Positions 26,876-36,078 are shown, counted from the stretch's first letter. The stretch is DNA of 64,000 nucleotides from CALDTK01 sp965215115 (GCA_965215115.1 OZ244050.1:3534001-3598000), one strand, 5' to 3'. Program-made: numbers and translations. The notes: generated by a model not told the origin, from the sequence alone.

Positions 26876-27981
26876 TGGCTGCCCGACCTCCTCGATTCCT
26901 GCTCGCCGGCGGCGGCACCGGTGGCCACATCTACCCGGCCCTCGCGATCGCGGACGCCATCCGGGCGGCCGAGCCCGCGGCGGAGTTCCTGTTCGTCGGG
27001 GCGGAGGGCAAGATGGAGATGCGGCGTGTGCCGGCGGCGGGTTACGAGATCCAGTCAGTACCGGTGACGGGTTTCCACCGGGCCCTGGACAGGCGCAACC
27101 TCAGCTTTCCGTTTGCGCTTTCTAAGAGTCTGGCGCGGGCCCGGAGCATCGTCAAGGGTTTCGGTCCGGACGCGGCGATCGGTACGGGCGGCTACGTGAG
27201 TGGCCCGGCCCTGGCGGTCGCTCGGCTGCGGGGCGTGCCCGTCTTCATCCAGGAGCAGAACGCCTACCCCGGCGTCACGAACCGTATGCTCGGCAAGGTG
27301 GCGACGAGGGTTTTCCAAGCCTACGAGGAGGCCAATCGTTACTTCCCCGCGGGCAAGAACCTCCACACCGGCAATCCGCTGCGGCTTTCGCTCGACCCGA
27401 CGCAGGTCCCGGAGGCGGCTTTCGCCAAAACCCATTACGACCTCCGCGCCGACGCCCCCGTGCTGCTGAGTTTTGGCGGAAGCCTCGGCGCCCGCAGCAT
27501 GAACGAAGCCACGGCCGCGATGCACGACTTCTGGCTCGCCAACCCCGACCTGCAACTCGTCTGGCAAACGGGCGAAGGCTACTTCGAGCACTACCGCGAG
27601 AGTCCGACGGCGCGGCTCCCGAACGTCACGTGCCTGCCCTACCTCGAGCGCATGGACCTCGCCTACGCCGCCGCCGACCTCGTGAGCTGCCGCGCGGGCG
27701 CCCTGTCGATCTCCGAACTGCAGCTCCTCGGCAAGCCCGCCCTCCTCATCCCGAGTCCGAACGTGGCCGGCGACCACCAGACCGCCAACGCCCGCGCCGT
27801 CGAAGCGCGGGGCGCCGCGAGACTCGTCCCCGACGCCGACCAGGAGCACATCCTCCGGCGGCTCCTCCCCGAACTCCTCCGCGACCGCGACACCACCGAG
27901 CAGATGGCCGGGCGCATGCGGGGCATGGCCAAGCCCCACGCCGCCGCCGAGATCGCACAACACATCCTGAAGCATGTCTAA
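26875..27981 (+). CDS. murG: UDP-GlcNAc:lipid I transferase MurG
   Basis: 368 residues, GT28 family: GGGTGGHIYPA near residue 12, IGTGGYVSGP, QEQNAYPG and GGSLGAR. It converts lipid I to lipid II on the cytoplasmic face. A head-to-head pair of hairpin elements lies here (27417-27430 minus and 27471-27484 plus). The second encodes SFGGS, the start of the conserved GGSxGA nucleotide-sugar motif, so it must have arisen by base substitution rather than insertion. Confidence 0.95.
   Translation: MAARPPRFLLAGGGTGGHIYPALAIADAIRAAEPAAEFLFVGAEGKMEMRRVPAAGYEIQSVPVTGFHRALDRRNLSFPFALSKSLARARSIVKGFGPDAAIGTGGYVSGPALAVARLRGVPVFIQEQNAYPGVTNRMLGKVATRVFQAYEEANRYFPAGKNLHTGNPLRLSLDPTQVPEAAFAKTHYDLRADAPVLLSFGGSLGARSMNEATAAMHDFWLANPDLQLVWQTGEGYFEHYRESPTARLPNVTCLPYLERMDLAYAAADLVSCRAGALSISELQLLGKPALLIPSPNVAGDHQTANARAVEARGAARLVPDADQEHILRRLLPELLRDRDTTEQMAGRMRGMAKPHAAAEIAQHILKHV
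27417..27484. repeat. head-to-head hairpin element pair inside murG
   Basis: GGCTTTCGCCAAAA (27417-27430), a 40-nt gap, then TTTTGGCGGAAGCC (27471-27484, GGAA loop). In mRNA the two could also pair with each other with a single U-G wobble. Confidence 0.8.
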
Positions 27982-29326
27982 GCCCCTCCCCCAGCACGTC
28001 TACTTCGTCGGCATCGGCGGCATCGGCATGAGCGGCCTGGCGCGCTACTACCTGCGGCGCGGGGTGGCGGTGGCCGGGTACGACCTGCACGAGACCGACC
28101 TCACGCGCGCCCTCGCGGCCGAGGGGGCCGACATCCACTATACCGACAGCCCCGGGGCCATCCCCGCCGGCGTCGAACTGGCCATCTACACGCCCGCCGT
28201 GCCGACGGACTTCGGCGAGTTGGCCGAACTGCGGCGCCGGGGCGTCAAGCTGATCAAACGCGCCGGGGCCCTCGGGGAGATCAGCCGGCAGCTCAAGACC
28301 ATCGCCGTGGCCGGGACCCACGGCAAGACGACCACCAGCAGCATCGCCGCCTACCTGATGGAGTCGACCGGGCAAGACCCCGTGGCCTTCCTCGGGGGCA
28401 TCAGCGCCAACTACGGCACCAACTACCTCGCCGGCCAGGGCGAGTGGATGGTGGTGGAGGCCGACGAGTACGACCGGAGCTTCCTGCAGCTCCGTCCCGA
28501 CATCGCCGTGGTCACCTTCATCGAGCCGGACCACCTCGACATCTACGGGGAGATCGCCGAGTTCGAGAAAGGATTCGCGGACTTCATCTGCCTGATCAAC
28601 CCGAAGGATGGCGTCCTGGTCACGAAGCCACACATCGCCCGGACGCTGCGCCGCTCGATCGGGGCGACGAAGTTGGTCACCTACGGACTCGAGGACGCGT
28701 CGCTCGACTGGCGCGCCCACGCGATCCGCGTGGATGACGGGGCGTACGTCTTCGACCTGCACTGCCCGGAGGGAGAATTTACGGGTCTGCGGCTCGGGAT
28801 GCCGGGGCGGCACAACGTCGAGAATGCGGTGGCGGCGCTGGCGGCGGTGTGCGAGAGTGGGGTGATGGTCGCCGAGGCGGTCGGTAAGTTGGGGGGCTTC
28901 CGGGGGGTGGGTCGTCGGTTCGAGACCCTCGGGACCTTTGGTCGCGCTACGGTCATCAGCGACTACGCGCACCATCCGACGGAGGTCGCGGCCGCGATCC
29001 GCAGTGCGAAAGAGCTATTCGGTTCGTACCGCGTCGTCGGTATTTTCCAGCCGCACCTCTACACGCGGACCCGGGACTTCGGCGCCGCGTTCGGGGCGGC
29101 ACTCAGTGATTTACAGGAAGTTGTACTGCTGGAGATCTACGCGGCGCGGGAGTTGCCGATCGCCGGCGTATCACCCTTGACGATTTTCGACCATATCACC
29201 ACCGAGAAAAAGTACCTTGTGACGAGTTCGGAGGCTCCCCCGCTCCTGAAGGTCCTCGACGGCGACGTCTTGCTTTTCATGGGTGCCGGAGACGTCGACC
29301 AGCTCGCGCGGGGGCTCGTGGTTTAG
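27974..29326 (+). CDS. murC: UDP-MurNAc:L-alanine ligase MurC
   Basis: 450 residues, overlapping murG by 8 bases. It has FVGIGGIGMSGLA at the N-terminus, the ATP loop GTHGKTTT (near 114), the EADEYDRSF segment, RRFE and DYAHHPTE. It adds L-Ala to UDP-MurNAc as the first peptide step. murB and ddl, sometimes next in other phyla, are absent here, as is usual in Bacteroidota. Confidence 0.95.
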   Translation: MSKPLPQHVYFVGIGGIGMSGLARYYLRRGVAVAGYDLHETDLTRALAAEGADIHYTDSPGAIPAGVELAIYTPAVPTDFGELAELRRRGVKLIKRAGALGEISRQLKTIAVAGTHGKTTTSSIAAYLMESTGQDPVAFLGGISANYGTNYLAGQGEWMVVEADEYDRSFLQLRPDIAVVTFIEPDHLDIYGEIAEFEKGFADFICLINPKDGVLVTKPHIARTLRRSIGATKLVTYGLEDASLDWRAHAIRVDDGAYVFDLHCPEGEFTGLRLGMPGRHNVENAVAALAAVCESGVMVAEAVGKLGGFRGVGRRFETLGTFGRATVISDYAHHPTEVAAAIRSAKELFGSYRVVGIFQPHLYTRTRDFGAAFGAALSDLQEVVLLEIYAARELPIAGVSPLTIFDHITTEKKYLVTSSEAPPLLKVLDGDVLLFMGAGDVDQLARGLVV

Positions 29327-29348
29327 CCACGTACACCCGCGCGGGTGC

Positions 29349-30140
29349 ATGAGAGACACTATGAAAAACACAACTCGGTCCCCGCGGCCGGGGAGGTACA
29401 TTATTGTATCCCTCCTCGTCGTCGCCTTCGCGCTGGCGAGCTACTCCGCGGTAGCAGGTTTTGGCGGACGCCTCACCCAGGTCCGGATCGAGATCGCGCC
29501 CACGGCCGAGGGCCTCTTCCTCATCCAGGACAAAGACATCGAGCGCCGCCTCGACGACGGCCCCTTCGGCGTGCTCACGGGACAGTCCGTCAAGGCCGTC
29601 GACGTCGAGGCGCTGGAGGCCTACCTGAGCGCCGACCCCTTCGTGCGGCAGGCGCAGGTGTACGTGCGCTTCGACGGTACGCTCCACATCAACGTCGAGC
29701 AGCACGAACCGATCCTGCGGGTGCACGACCGCCGCGGCAGCGACTACTACGTAAGTCCGGAAGGGGCCGTGCTGCCGCTCAGCAAGCACGCCGTGGCCCG
29801 GGTGCCCGTCCTGACCGGCGACGTGACTCCGCTACAGAAGGCGCTCAGGGACACGCTGCCGATCGAGGCCTACGCCCTGGCGAAGGCCATCGCCGACGAC
29901 GAACTCTTCGGCGCGCTCATCGAGCAGATCGAGGTGCGCAAGGGCGAGTACACGCTCGTGCCAAAGCTCGGCACGACCGAGTTCTTACTCGGACGCCCCA
30001 CCGATATCGACGACAAGCTCCGCCGCCTGCGCGCTTTCATTAACGGTGTCTACCCCGAGAGCGGGTGGGACCACTACGAGCGCGTCGACCTCCGCTACGA
30101 CGGACTGGCCTTCGCCAAACAGGCCAAACACGGCGCGTAG
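29349..30140 (+). CDS. ftsQ: FtsQ-type cell division protein
   Basis: 263 residues from ATG 29349, or 259 from ATG 29361. It has a basic cytoplasmic tail, one membrane helix (YIIVSLLVVAFALASYSAVAG), then a POTRA-like domain (QVRIEIAP ... DVEALEAYLSADPFVRQAQV) and the beta domain. Position between murC and ftsA agrees with FtsQ. It ties FtsL and the septal synthases to the ring. A GC hairpin ACCCGCGCGGGT precedes the start (29336-29347). A hairpin-element relative with a GGAC loop lies at 29459-29472. Confidence 0.88.
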   Translation: MRDTMKNTTRSPRPGRYIIVSLLVVAFALASYSAVAGFGGRLTQVRIEIAPTAEGLFLIQDKDIERRLDDGPFGVLTGQSVKAVDVEALEAYLSADPFVRQAQVYVRFDGTLHINVEQHEPILRVHDRRGSDYYVSPEGAVLPLSKHAVARVPVLTGDVTPLQKALRDTLPIEAYALAKAIADDELFGALIEQIEVRKGEYTLVPKLGTTEFLLGRPTDIDDKLRRLRAFINGVYPESGWDHYERVDLRYDGLAFAKQAKHGA

Positions 30141-30202
30141 CTCGCGCACCCTCCTCCCCCCCTGTCCCTTCCGAAACACTTCAGCACAAACGAAACACCC
30201 AC

Positions 30203-31834
30203 ATGTCCGCCCCAGCTAATTTCCGCCACTCACACGATATCCAGTCCGACTCGGACTACACCGTCGCCCTCGACATCGGGACCACGAAGGTCTGCGCCGC
30301 GGTCGGGCGCCGCAATGACCTCGAGCAGATCGAGATCCTCGGCTACGCCCGCGTCGCCGGCGACGGCGTCCAGCGCGGGGTCGTGAGCAACATCCACAAG
30401 ACCGTCGCGGCCATCAAGGACGCCGTGGCCCGCGCCGAGCGCTCGGCCGGGGTCAAGATCGCGAAGGTCAACGTCGGGATCGCCGGGCAGCACATCGCCT
30501 CGAAGCAGAACCACGGCATGATCACGCGCGACGACCACATGGCCGAGATCACGCAGGACGACCTCGACGCGCTCATCAACTCGATGCGGAAGCTTCCGCT
30601 AAAACCCGGCGAGGAGATCCTCCACATCATCCCGCAGGACTACTGCGTCGACGAGGAGTGGGGCATCCTGGAGCCGATCGGGATGTGCGGCGCGCGGCTG
30701 GGGGCCAACTTCCACATCATCACCTGCCAGAACGCGGCCTCGCGCAACATCATCCGCTGCGCCGAGCAGGCCGGGCTCAAGGTCGAAGGCCTTACCCTGG
30801 AGCCGATCGCGTCGGCGGCGAGTGTCCTCACCGAGGCCGACAAGCGCGACGGCGTGGTGCTCGTGGACATCGGCGGCGGCACGACCGACATCACGATCTT
30901 CGCCGACGGCGTCATCACGCACACCTGCGTGCTGCCCTTCGGCGGGGACGTGATCACGAGCGACATCCGGCAGGTGTTCCGCATCACGCTCGACGACGCC
31001 GAGAACCTCAAGACGCGCTTCGGGAACGCCCTCGAGGGCGAGGCGCTCCACAATCGCTACATCCGGATCGCGAATCGCCGCGGGCAGGACAACACCGAGA
31101 TCAGCGAGCACGACCTCGCGAGCGTCATCGAGGCGCGCGTCGGGGAGATCCTGAGCTACGTCGACTTCCAGATCACGGCCTCGAACGCGCGGGATCGGCT
31201 GCAGGGCGGGATCGTGCTCACGGGCGGCGGTAGTCTCCTGAAGAATATCGACAAGCTCACCGAATTCCACACCGGTATCCCGTGCCGCATCGGCTTCCCC
31301 GTCGAGCACCTCGCGCAGGGGTACGACCAGGAGTTGAGCAGCCCGATCTTCGCCACCGCCATCGGGCTGCTGATCGGGGGCGAGGAGGAGTCGAGCGCGG
31401 CGGCGTCCCACCAGTTCCTGCGTCGCTCACTGAGCATCGCGCACGTCGACGAGTCGGACTACGACCCTTCCGCGCAGTCGGCCCTGATGACCAAGTCGCC
31501 TACCTCCGTCGGGGAGCACGGCGACCTGAACTCCCGGTCGAACTTCGGCGAACAGGGCGGCCAGGCCGGTCAGAATGGCCAGAATGGTCACGCCAATCAC
31601 GGTGGCCCAAATGGTCAGCAGGCGCCTTCCGGCAAAACCGAGGGCACCCCGGTCCACCAATCGCAGGAGTCGCACGCGTCGCATGCGGTTTTGGCGAAAG
31701 CCGCCCCCGACACCGCCGTGCGGGCCACCGAGCCCGGGACCCCGACCCAGAGCCGCCTCGAGCGCTACGCCAACGGCGTCCTCGACCGCGTGAAGGAGTG
31801 GTTCGACGGCGACGACGACCCCGAACTCTCCTGA
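30203..31834 (+). CDS. ftsA: cell division protein FtsA with long C-terminal linker
   Basis: 543 residues from ATG 30203. It is an actin-like ATPase: VALDIGTTKVCA at the start, VDIGGGTTDITIF in the second half, and GGSLLKNI later. A linker of about 110 residues rich in Gly, Asn, Gln, Ser and His leads to a C-terminal amphipathic helix (LERYANGVLDRVKEWF), the usual membrane anchor that tethers FtsZ. FtsA is normally about 420-450 residues; the extra is the linker. Hairpin elements lie at 30591-30604 (inside the conserved LPLKPGEEILH) and as a pair in the linker (31624-31637, 31689-31702). Confidence 0.95.
   Translation: MSAPANFRHSHDIQSDSDYTVALDIGTTKVCAAVGRRNDLEQIEILGYARVAGDGVQRGVVSNIHKTVAAIKDAVARAERSAGVKIAKVNVGIAGQHIASKQNHGMITRDDHMAEITQDDLDALINSMRKLPLKPGEEILHIIPQDYCVDEEWGILEPIGMCGARLGANFHIITCQNAASRNIIRCAEQAGLKVEGLTLEPIASAASVLTEADKRDGVVLVDIGGGTTDITIFADGVITHTCVLPFGGDVITSDIRQVFRITLDDAENLKTRFGNALEGEALHNRYIRIANRRGQDNTEISEHDLASVIEARVGEILSYVDFQITASNARDRLQGGIVLTGGGSLLKNIDKLTEFHTGIPCRIGFPVEHLAQGYDQELSSPIFATAIGLLIGGEEESSAAASHQFLRRSLSIAHVDESDYDPSAQSALMTKSPTSVGEHGDLNSRSNFGEQGGQAGQNGQNGHANHGGPNGQQAPSGKTEGTPVHQSQESHASHAVLAKAAPDTAVRATEPGTPTQSRLERYANGVLDRVKEWFDGDDDPELS
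31624..31702. repeat. head-to-head hairpin element pair in the ftsA linker
   Basis: GCCTTCCGGCAAAA (minus, GCC/GGC stem, GGAA loop) and TTTTGGCGAAAGCC (plus), 51 nt apart. The two members differ in stem and loop, so they do not pair well with each other. Confidence 0.8.
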
Positions 31835-31952
31835 GTACCTTGCCCTCCCTCACACTTCCTCACCCACCTCCCAACATCACCACTCCCAGCGTCTGCCCTG
31901 CGGGCCTGTGCCGACTCCCATCACCGCCCGAACGGGTAACAATCCAAACACT

Positions 31953-33395
31953 ATGATTTTCGACCTAGAAAGACGCAAAACCAGCGGCACCATCATCAAA
32001 GTCCTCGGCGTCGGGGGCGGCGGCTCGAACGCCGTGACGCACATGTTCAAGCAGAACATCGTCGGCGTCGACTTCGCGATCTGCAACACGGACGCGCAGA
32101 GCCTCGAGCTTAGCCCGGTGCCGACGAAGATCCACCTCGGCCCCGAGCTGACGCAGGGCCTCGGCGCCGGGTCGAAGCCCGAGATCGGCAAGCACGCCTG
32201 CGAGGAGTCCATCGCGGAGGTGCAGAAGTACCTCACGGACGACTGCAAGATGCTGTTCGTGACCGCGGGCATGGGCGGGGGTACGGGCACGGGGGCTGCC
32301 CCGGTGGTGGCGCGCGTCGCCAAGGAGATGGGCATCCTCACGGTGGGCATCGTGACGCTGCCGTTCAGCTTCGAAGGGCCGGCGCGCATCCGCCACGGGA
32401 TCGACGGACTGCTCGAGCTCAAGAAGCAGGTCGACGCCCTCGTGGTCGTGAGCAACGACAAGCTGCGGCTCATCCACGCCGACATGCCGATCCGCACGGC
32501 CTTCGCGCACGCCGACAACGTACTCGCGACGGCGGCCCGCGGGATCGCCGAGATCATCACGCGCCCGGGCTACATCAACGTGGACTTCAATGACGTCAAC
32601 ACGGTGCTGCGGCAGTCGGGCGTGGCGATCATGGGCATCGGCTTCGCGGAGGGCGAGGACCGCGCGCAGGCGGCCGTCGACCAGGCGCTGGCGAGTCCGC
32701 TGCTCGAGGACAACGTCATCTCGGGGGCGCAGAACATCCTGCTCAACATCTGCTCCGGGAAGAACGACCCGACCATGGAGGAGATCGACCGCATCACGCA
32801 GTTCGTCCAGGCCGAGGCCGGCGACCAGGCCAACCTGATCTGGGGCACGGCCTACGACGAGAGCCTCGACGAGGGCATCGCCGTGACCGTGATCGCGACC
32901 GGGTTCCAGGAGTCGGCCATCGGGGCGCTGTCCGGGCGGACGGCGCCGAGCAAGCAGGTCGTCGACCTCAACTCGAAAGGCGCGCGCCCGAACGTCGGTC
33001 CGGGGCGCCCGAGCAACTCCCAGCAGCAGAACGTGACCCCGCCGGCGGCCGATGTGGTCTCGCCGCGCGTGAAGCGCTACGAGGACGCGATGCAGTACCG
33101 CGCCAACGTCATGAACGAGATGAGCCGCGACGAGGCCCGCGAGCAGCAGTCGCACCTGCCGCCGCGCGACACCTACGCGGCGCGCCCGCACCCCAACGAG
33201 CCCGTGCCCCCGAGCAACCTCGACGACCTCGCGCACCTCGAGCGCGAGCCCGCGTACCTGCGGTACCGCCGGATGCGCGGGAAGGCCCCCTCGCAACAGT
33301 TTCCCAGCCAGCAGCCCTCCCGCACGGTGGTAGACCAGCACGGCGAGCCCCGCCTCGGGGCCGAGAGCCCGTGGCTCTACGAGAAGCCCGACTAG
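31953..33395 (+). CDS. ftsZ: cell division protein FtsZ
   Basis: 480 residues from ATG 31953. It is a tubulin-like GTPase with GVGGGGSNAV, the signature GGGTGTG (near 108), PFSFEGPAR and NVDFNDV for the T7 loop region. After the core comes a variable linker of about 120 residues and an EREPAYLRYRRM segment resembling the conserved peptide that binds FtsA. It assembles the division ring. Last gene of the dcw cluster, followed by a strong terminator. No hairpin element occurs within it. Confidence 0.97.
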   Translation: MIFDLERRKTSGTIIKVLGVGGGGSNAVTHMFKQNIVGVDFAICNTDAQSLELSPVPTKIHLGPELTQGLGAGSKPEIGKHACEESIAEVQKYLTDDCKMLFVTAGMGGGTGTGAAPVVARVAKEMGILTVGIVTLPFSFEGPARIRHGIDGLLELKKQVDALVVVSNDKLRLIHADMPIRTAFAHADNVLATAARGIAEIITRPGYINVDFNDVNTVLRQSGVAIMGIGFAEGEDRAQAAVDQALASPLLEDNVISGAQNILLNICSGKNDPTMEEIDRITQFVQAEAGDQANLIWGTAYDESLDEGIAVTVIATGFQESAIGALSGRTAPSKQVVDLNSKGARPNVGPGRPSNSQQQNVTPPAADVVSPRVKRYEDAMQYRANVMNEMSRDEAREQQSHLPPRDTYAARPHPNEPVPPSNLDDLAHLEREPAYLRYRRMRGKAPSQQFPSQQPSRTVVDQHGEPRLGAESPWLYEKPD

Positions 33396-33431
33396 CGGCA
33401 AGCGGAGGATTGTTTCTCATTTACGTAGGCA

Positions 33432-33468
33432 GGGCCGTCTCCAGAGGATTGGGGGCGGCCCTCTTTTT
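33432..33468 (+). terminator. intrinsic terminator of the dcw cluster
   Basis: GGGCCG/CGGCCC stem (33432-33437 with 33456-33461), extended by weaker inner pairing, followed by TCTTTTTG. Lies 37 bases after the ftsZ stop. Confidence 0.8.
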
Positions 33469-33472
33469 GTGC

Positions 33473-33547
33473 GGGGTGCGGGGTGCGGGGTGCGGGGTGC
33501 TTGGGTGCCTGGGTGCCTGGGTGCTTGGGTGCGGGGTGCGGGGTGCG
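33473..33547 (+). repeat. G-rich minisatellite, perfect G-quadruplex candidate
   Basis: Units GGGTGCG, GGGTGCTT and GGGTGCCT. Bases 33473-33497 are four GGGG runs separated by TGC. Directly follows the dcw terminator and precedes the typA promoter; same family and orientation as 16845-16913. Confidence 0.88.
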
Positions 33548-33611
33548 AGTCGGCTGTTGGCTCAGGCGTTAAGGCAACGACAATCACCGGAGCCGGCGAA
33601 CGGCCGCGGTG

Positions 33612-33619
33612 TACCTTTG
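33612..33619 (+). promoter_or_regulatory. putative -7 element for typA
   Basis: TACCTTTG, perfect TAnnTTTG match, 70 bases before the typA ATG. The 5' leader that follows contains a GCC-type hairpin element (33655-33668). Confidence 0.55.
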
Positions 33620-33654
33620 CGCGCGTTTTCGAGAAGCCGGGCGCGAAGGTCCCG

Positions 33655-33668
33655 TTTTGCCGAAAGGC
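33655..33668 (+). repeat. hairpin element (GCC/GGC stem) in the typA leader
   Basis: TTTTGCCGAAAGGC, ending 21 bases before the ATG, so it would lie in the mRNA leader close to the ribosome site. Confidence 0.8.
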
Positions 33669-33689
33669 CCCCCACTAAACACCCCTCCC

Positions 33690-35507
33690 ATGCCCGCCAT
33701 CCGTAACGTCGCAATCATTGCCCACGTCGACCACGGCAAGACCACCCTGGTCGACAAGCTCCTGCACGCCGGCAACCTCTTCCACGAGCGCGAGGAGACC
33801 GGCGAGCTGATCCTCGACAACAACGACATCGAGCGCGAGCGCGGGATCACGATCCTCGCGAAGAACGTCTCGATTCGGTACAAGGACCACAAGATCAACC
33901 TGATCGACACCCCGGGCCACAGTGACTTCGGCGGTGAGGTGGAGCGGGTGCTCAACATGGCCGACGGGGTACTCGTCCTCGTGGACGCCTTCGAGGGACC
34001 GATGCCGCAGACGCGCTTCGTGCTGTCGAAGTCGCTCGAGCTCGGCCTGAAGCCGATCGTGGTGGTCAACAAGGTCGACAAGCCGAACTGTAAGCCCGAC
34101 GAGGCCTACGAGGCGGTGTTCGACCTCATGTTCGCCCTCAACGCCACCGAGGAGCAGCTCGACTTCCCCGTCGTCTACGGGTCGGCGAAGAACGGCTGGA
34201 TGGGTCCGGACTGGCGCACGCCGACCACCGACGTGACCTACGCCCTCGACATGATCATCGAGCACGTCCCCGCGCCCAAGGTATCGGACGGGCCCCTCCA
34301 GATGATGATCACGTCGCTGGCCTACAGCCCGTTTACGGGTCGGATGGCGAGCGGGCGCCTGAATCGCGGGACGCTGAAGTCGAACCAGGCCGTGGCCCTC
34401 ATCAACCGCGAGGGGGCCGTCACCAAGCAGCGGACCAAGAAAATCTTCGTCTTCGAGGGCCTCGGCCGCGTGGAGGCCGACGTGGTCGAAGCCGGTGACA
34501 TCTGCGCCGTCGCGGGTCTGGAAGGCTTCGAGATCGGCGACACCGTTTCCGATCCGGACACGCTGGACCAGCTGCCGCCGATTGCCGTCGACGAGCCGAC
34601 GATGTCGATGACCTTCGCGATTAACGACTCGCCCTTCTTCGGGCAGTCCGGTAAGTTCGTCACGAGCCGCCACCTCAAGGAGCGCCTCGAGAAGGAGATC
34701 GAGCACAACCTCGCCCTCAAGGTCGAGCCCACCGATCGCGCGGAGGCCTTCCAGGTGTACGGGCGTGGCGTGCTCCACCTCTCGGTCCTCATCGAGACCA
34801 TGCGTCGCGAGGGCTACGAAGTCCAGATCGGGCAACCGCAGGTGATCATCAAGGAGGTCGACGGCAAGCGCCAGGAGCCGATGGAGGAGTTGGACATCAA
34901 CGTGCCCGACGAGTACTCCGGGGCGGTCATCAATGCCGTGACCCAGCGCAAGGGCTCGCTCACCGACATGCGCGCCGAGCCGGAGCGCACCTTCATGACT
35001 TTCGACATGCCGTCGAGGGGGATCATCGGCCTGCGGACGCAGCTCATCACGGCCACGGCCGGGGAGCTGATCATGAACCACCGCTTCAAGGAGTTCGGCC
35101 CCTGGGTGGGCGACATCCCGAAGCGAATCAGCGGGTCGATGATCTCGTCGGAGACCGGCAAGGCGATCCCGTATTCGCTCAACAACCTCCAGGAGCGCGG
35201 CACCCTGATCGTGCAGCCGAACGAGGACATCTACGAGGGCCAGGTCGTCGGCGAGAATGCCCGCCCCGGGGATATGGTGGTCAACCTGACGAAGGCCAAG
35301 AAGCAGTCGAACGTGCGCTCGAGCGGCGCCGACGAGAAGATCAAGATCATTCCGCCGCGTCAGTTCACGCTCGAGGAGGCGCTGGAGTACATCCAGGCCG
35401 ATGAGTACGTAGAGGTCACCCCGGCGGCGATGCGGATCCGGAAGATCGTGCTCTCGGAGAGTGAGCGCAAGCGCGCGAAGAACCCGGCGCTGGTGGGGAT
35501 GAAGTAA
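33690..35507 (+). CDS. typA: translational GTPase TypA/BipA
   Basis: 605 residues from ATG 33690; the longer frame upstream crosses the promoter. Motifs: AHVDHGKTT (P-loop, near 12), ERGITI, DTPGHSDFGGEV, NKVDKP, then elongation-factor-like domains and the TypA C-terminal domain (SRGIIGLRTQLIT, NLQERGTL, LTKAKKQSNVRSS). TypA binds ribosomes and helps 50S assembly, especially in the cold or under stress. Length is normal. Confidence 0.96.
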   Translation: MPAIRNVAIIAHVDHGKTTLVDKLLHAGNLFHEREETGELILDNNDIERERGITILAKNVSIRYKDHKINLIDTPGHSDFGGEVERVLNMADGVLVLVDAFEGPMPQTRFVLSKSLELGLKPIVVVNKVDKPNCKPDEAYEAVFDLMFALNATEEQLDFPVVYGSAKNGWMGPDWRTPTTDVTYALDMIIEHVPAPKVSDGPLQMMITSLAYSPFTGRMASGRLNRGTLKSNQAVALINREGAVTKQRTKKIFVFEGLGRVEADVVEAGDICAVAGLEGFEIGDTVSDPDTLDQLPPIAVDEPTMSMTFAINDSPFFGQSGKFVTSRHLKERLEKEIEHNLALKVEPTDRAEAFQVYGRGVLHLSVLIETMRREGYEVQIGQPQVIIKEVDGKRQEPMEELDINVPDEYSGAVINAVTQRKGSLTDMRAEPERTFMTFDMPSRGIIGLRTQLITATAGELIMNHRFKEFGPWVGDIPKRISGSMISSETGKAIPYSLNNLQERGTLIVQPNEDIYEGQVVGENARPGDMVVNLTKAKKQSNVRSSGADEKIKIIPPRQFTLEEALEYIQADEYVEVTPAAMRIRKIVLSESERKRAKNPALVGMK

Positions 35508-35614
35508 GGTGGGAGATAGGAAGTTGGAGTTCGGCGATGGAGCCTTGTGCGGGTTTAGTATTCCTACTGTCTGCCCCTCCGAAGCACGACTTGAAACGAA
35601 TTGACGTAGTCGAT

Positions 35615-36076
35615 CTAAGCGGGGTCGCCCTCGCTGTGCGGAGTTAGGGGCAGCCGGTTGTGGTTGAGCCAGAAGGAGCCCAGAGTACGGACGGCCGTAC
35701 GGAACTCGTCGTGCCGGATGGGCTTCGTGACGTAGGCCCGCGCCCCGAGGGCGTACGCGCGCTCGATGTCGTCGTTGATGGCGGAGCTGCTCATCACGAC
35801 GAAGGGTACCTGCTCCAGGATGGGGTGATTCTCGAGGCGGCGCAACACTTCGAATCCGTCGATCTTGGGCATCTTCAGGTCGAGCATGATGAGCGACAAG
35901 TCCATGGCCTCGGCCGCTTTGTGCTGTACGAAGTCGAGCACGGCCTGTCCGTCTTCCAGGTGGCTGAGCGTACAGTCGAGATCGAGTTCACGCAAGGATC
36001 GGAAGATGAGCATCCGGTCCATGGGATCGTCGTCGATCACGAGGATGTGCCGTTGTGCCTGGTGACCCATACTCAT
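35615..36076 (-). CDS. CheY-like response regulator
   Basis: A single receiver domain of 153 residues: acidic pocket in VIDDDP, phospho-acceptor Asp in LDLKMPKIDG, VVMSSS for the switch Ser/Thr, and the Lys of VTKP. The DDxMDR and LKMPKIDG style places it with the Rcp1/phytochrome-associated group. There is no output domain. It starts 2 bases after the histidine kinase stop, so the pair is co-transcribed and probably one phosphorelay. Confidence 0.9.
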   Translation of the reverse strand: MSMGHQAQRHILVIDDDPMDRMLIFRSLRELDLDCTLSHLEDGQAVLDFVQHKAAEAMDLSLIMLDLKMPKIDGFEVLRRLENHPILEQVPFVVMSSSAINDDIERAYALGARAYVTKPIRHDEFRTAVRTLGSFWLNHNRLPLTPHSEGDPA

Positions 36077-36078
36077 AT

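Noticed and set aside
33473..33547. Coding sequence of a Gly/Cys/Val-rich peptide
   Set aside because: It is the translation of a 7-8-bp minisatellite.
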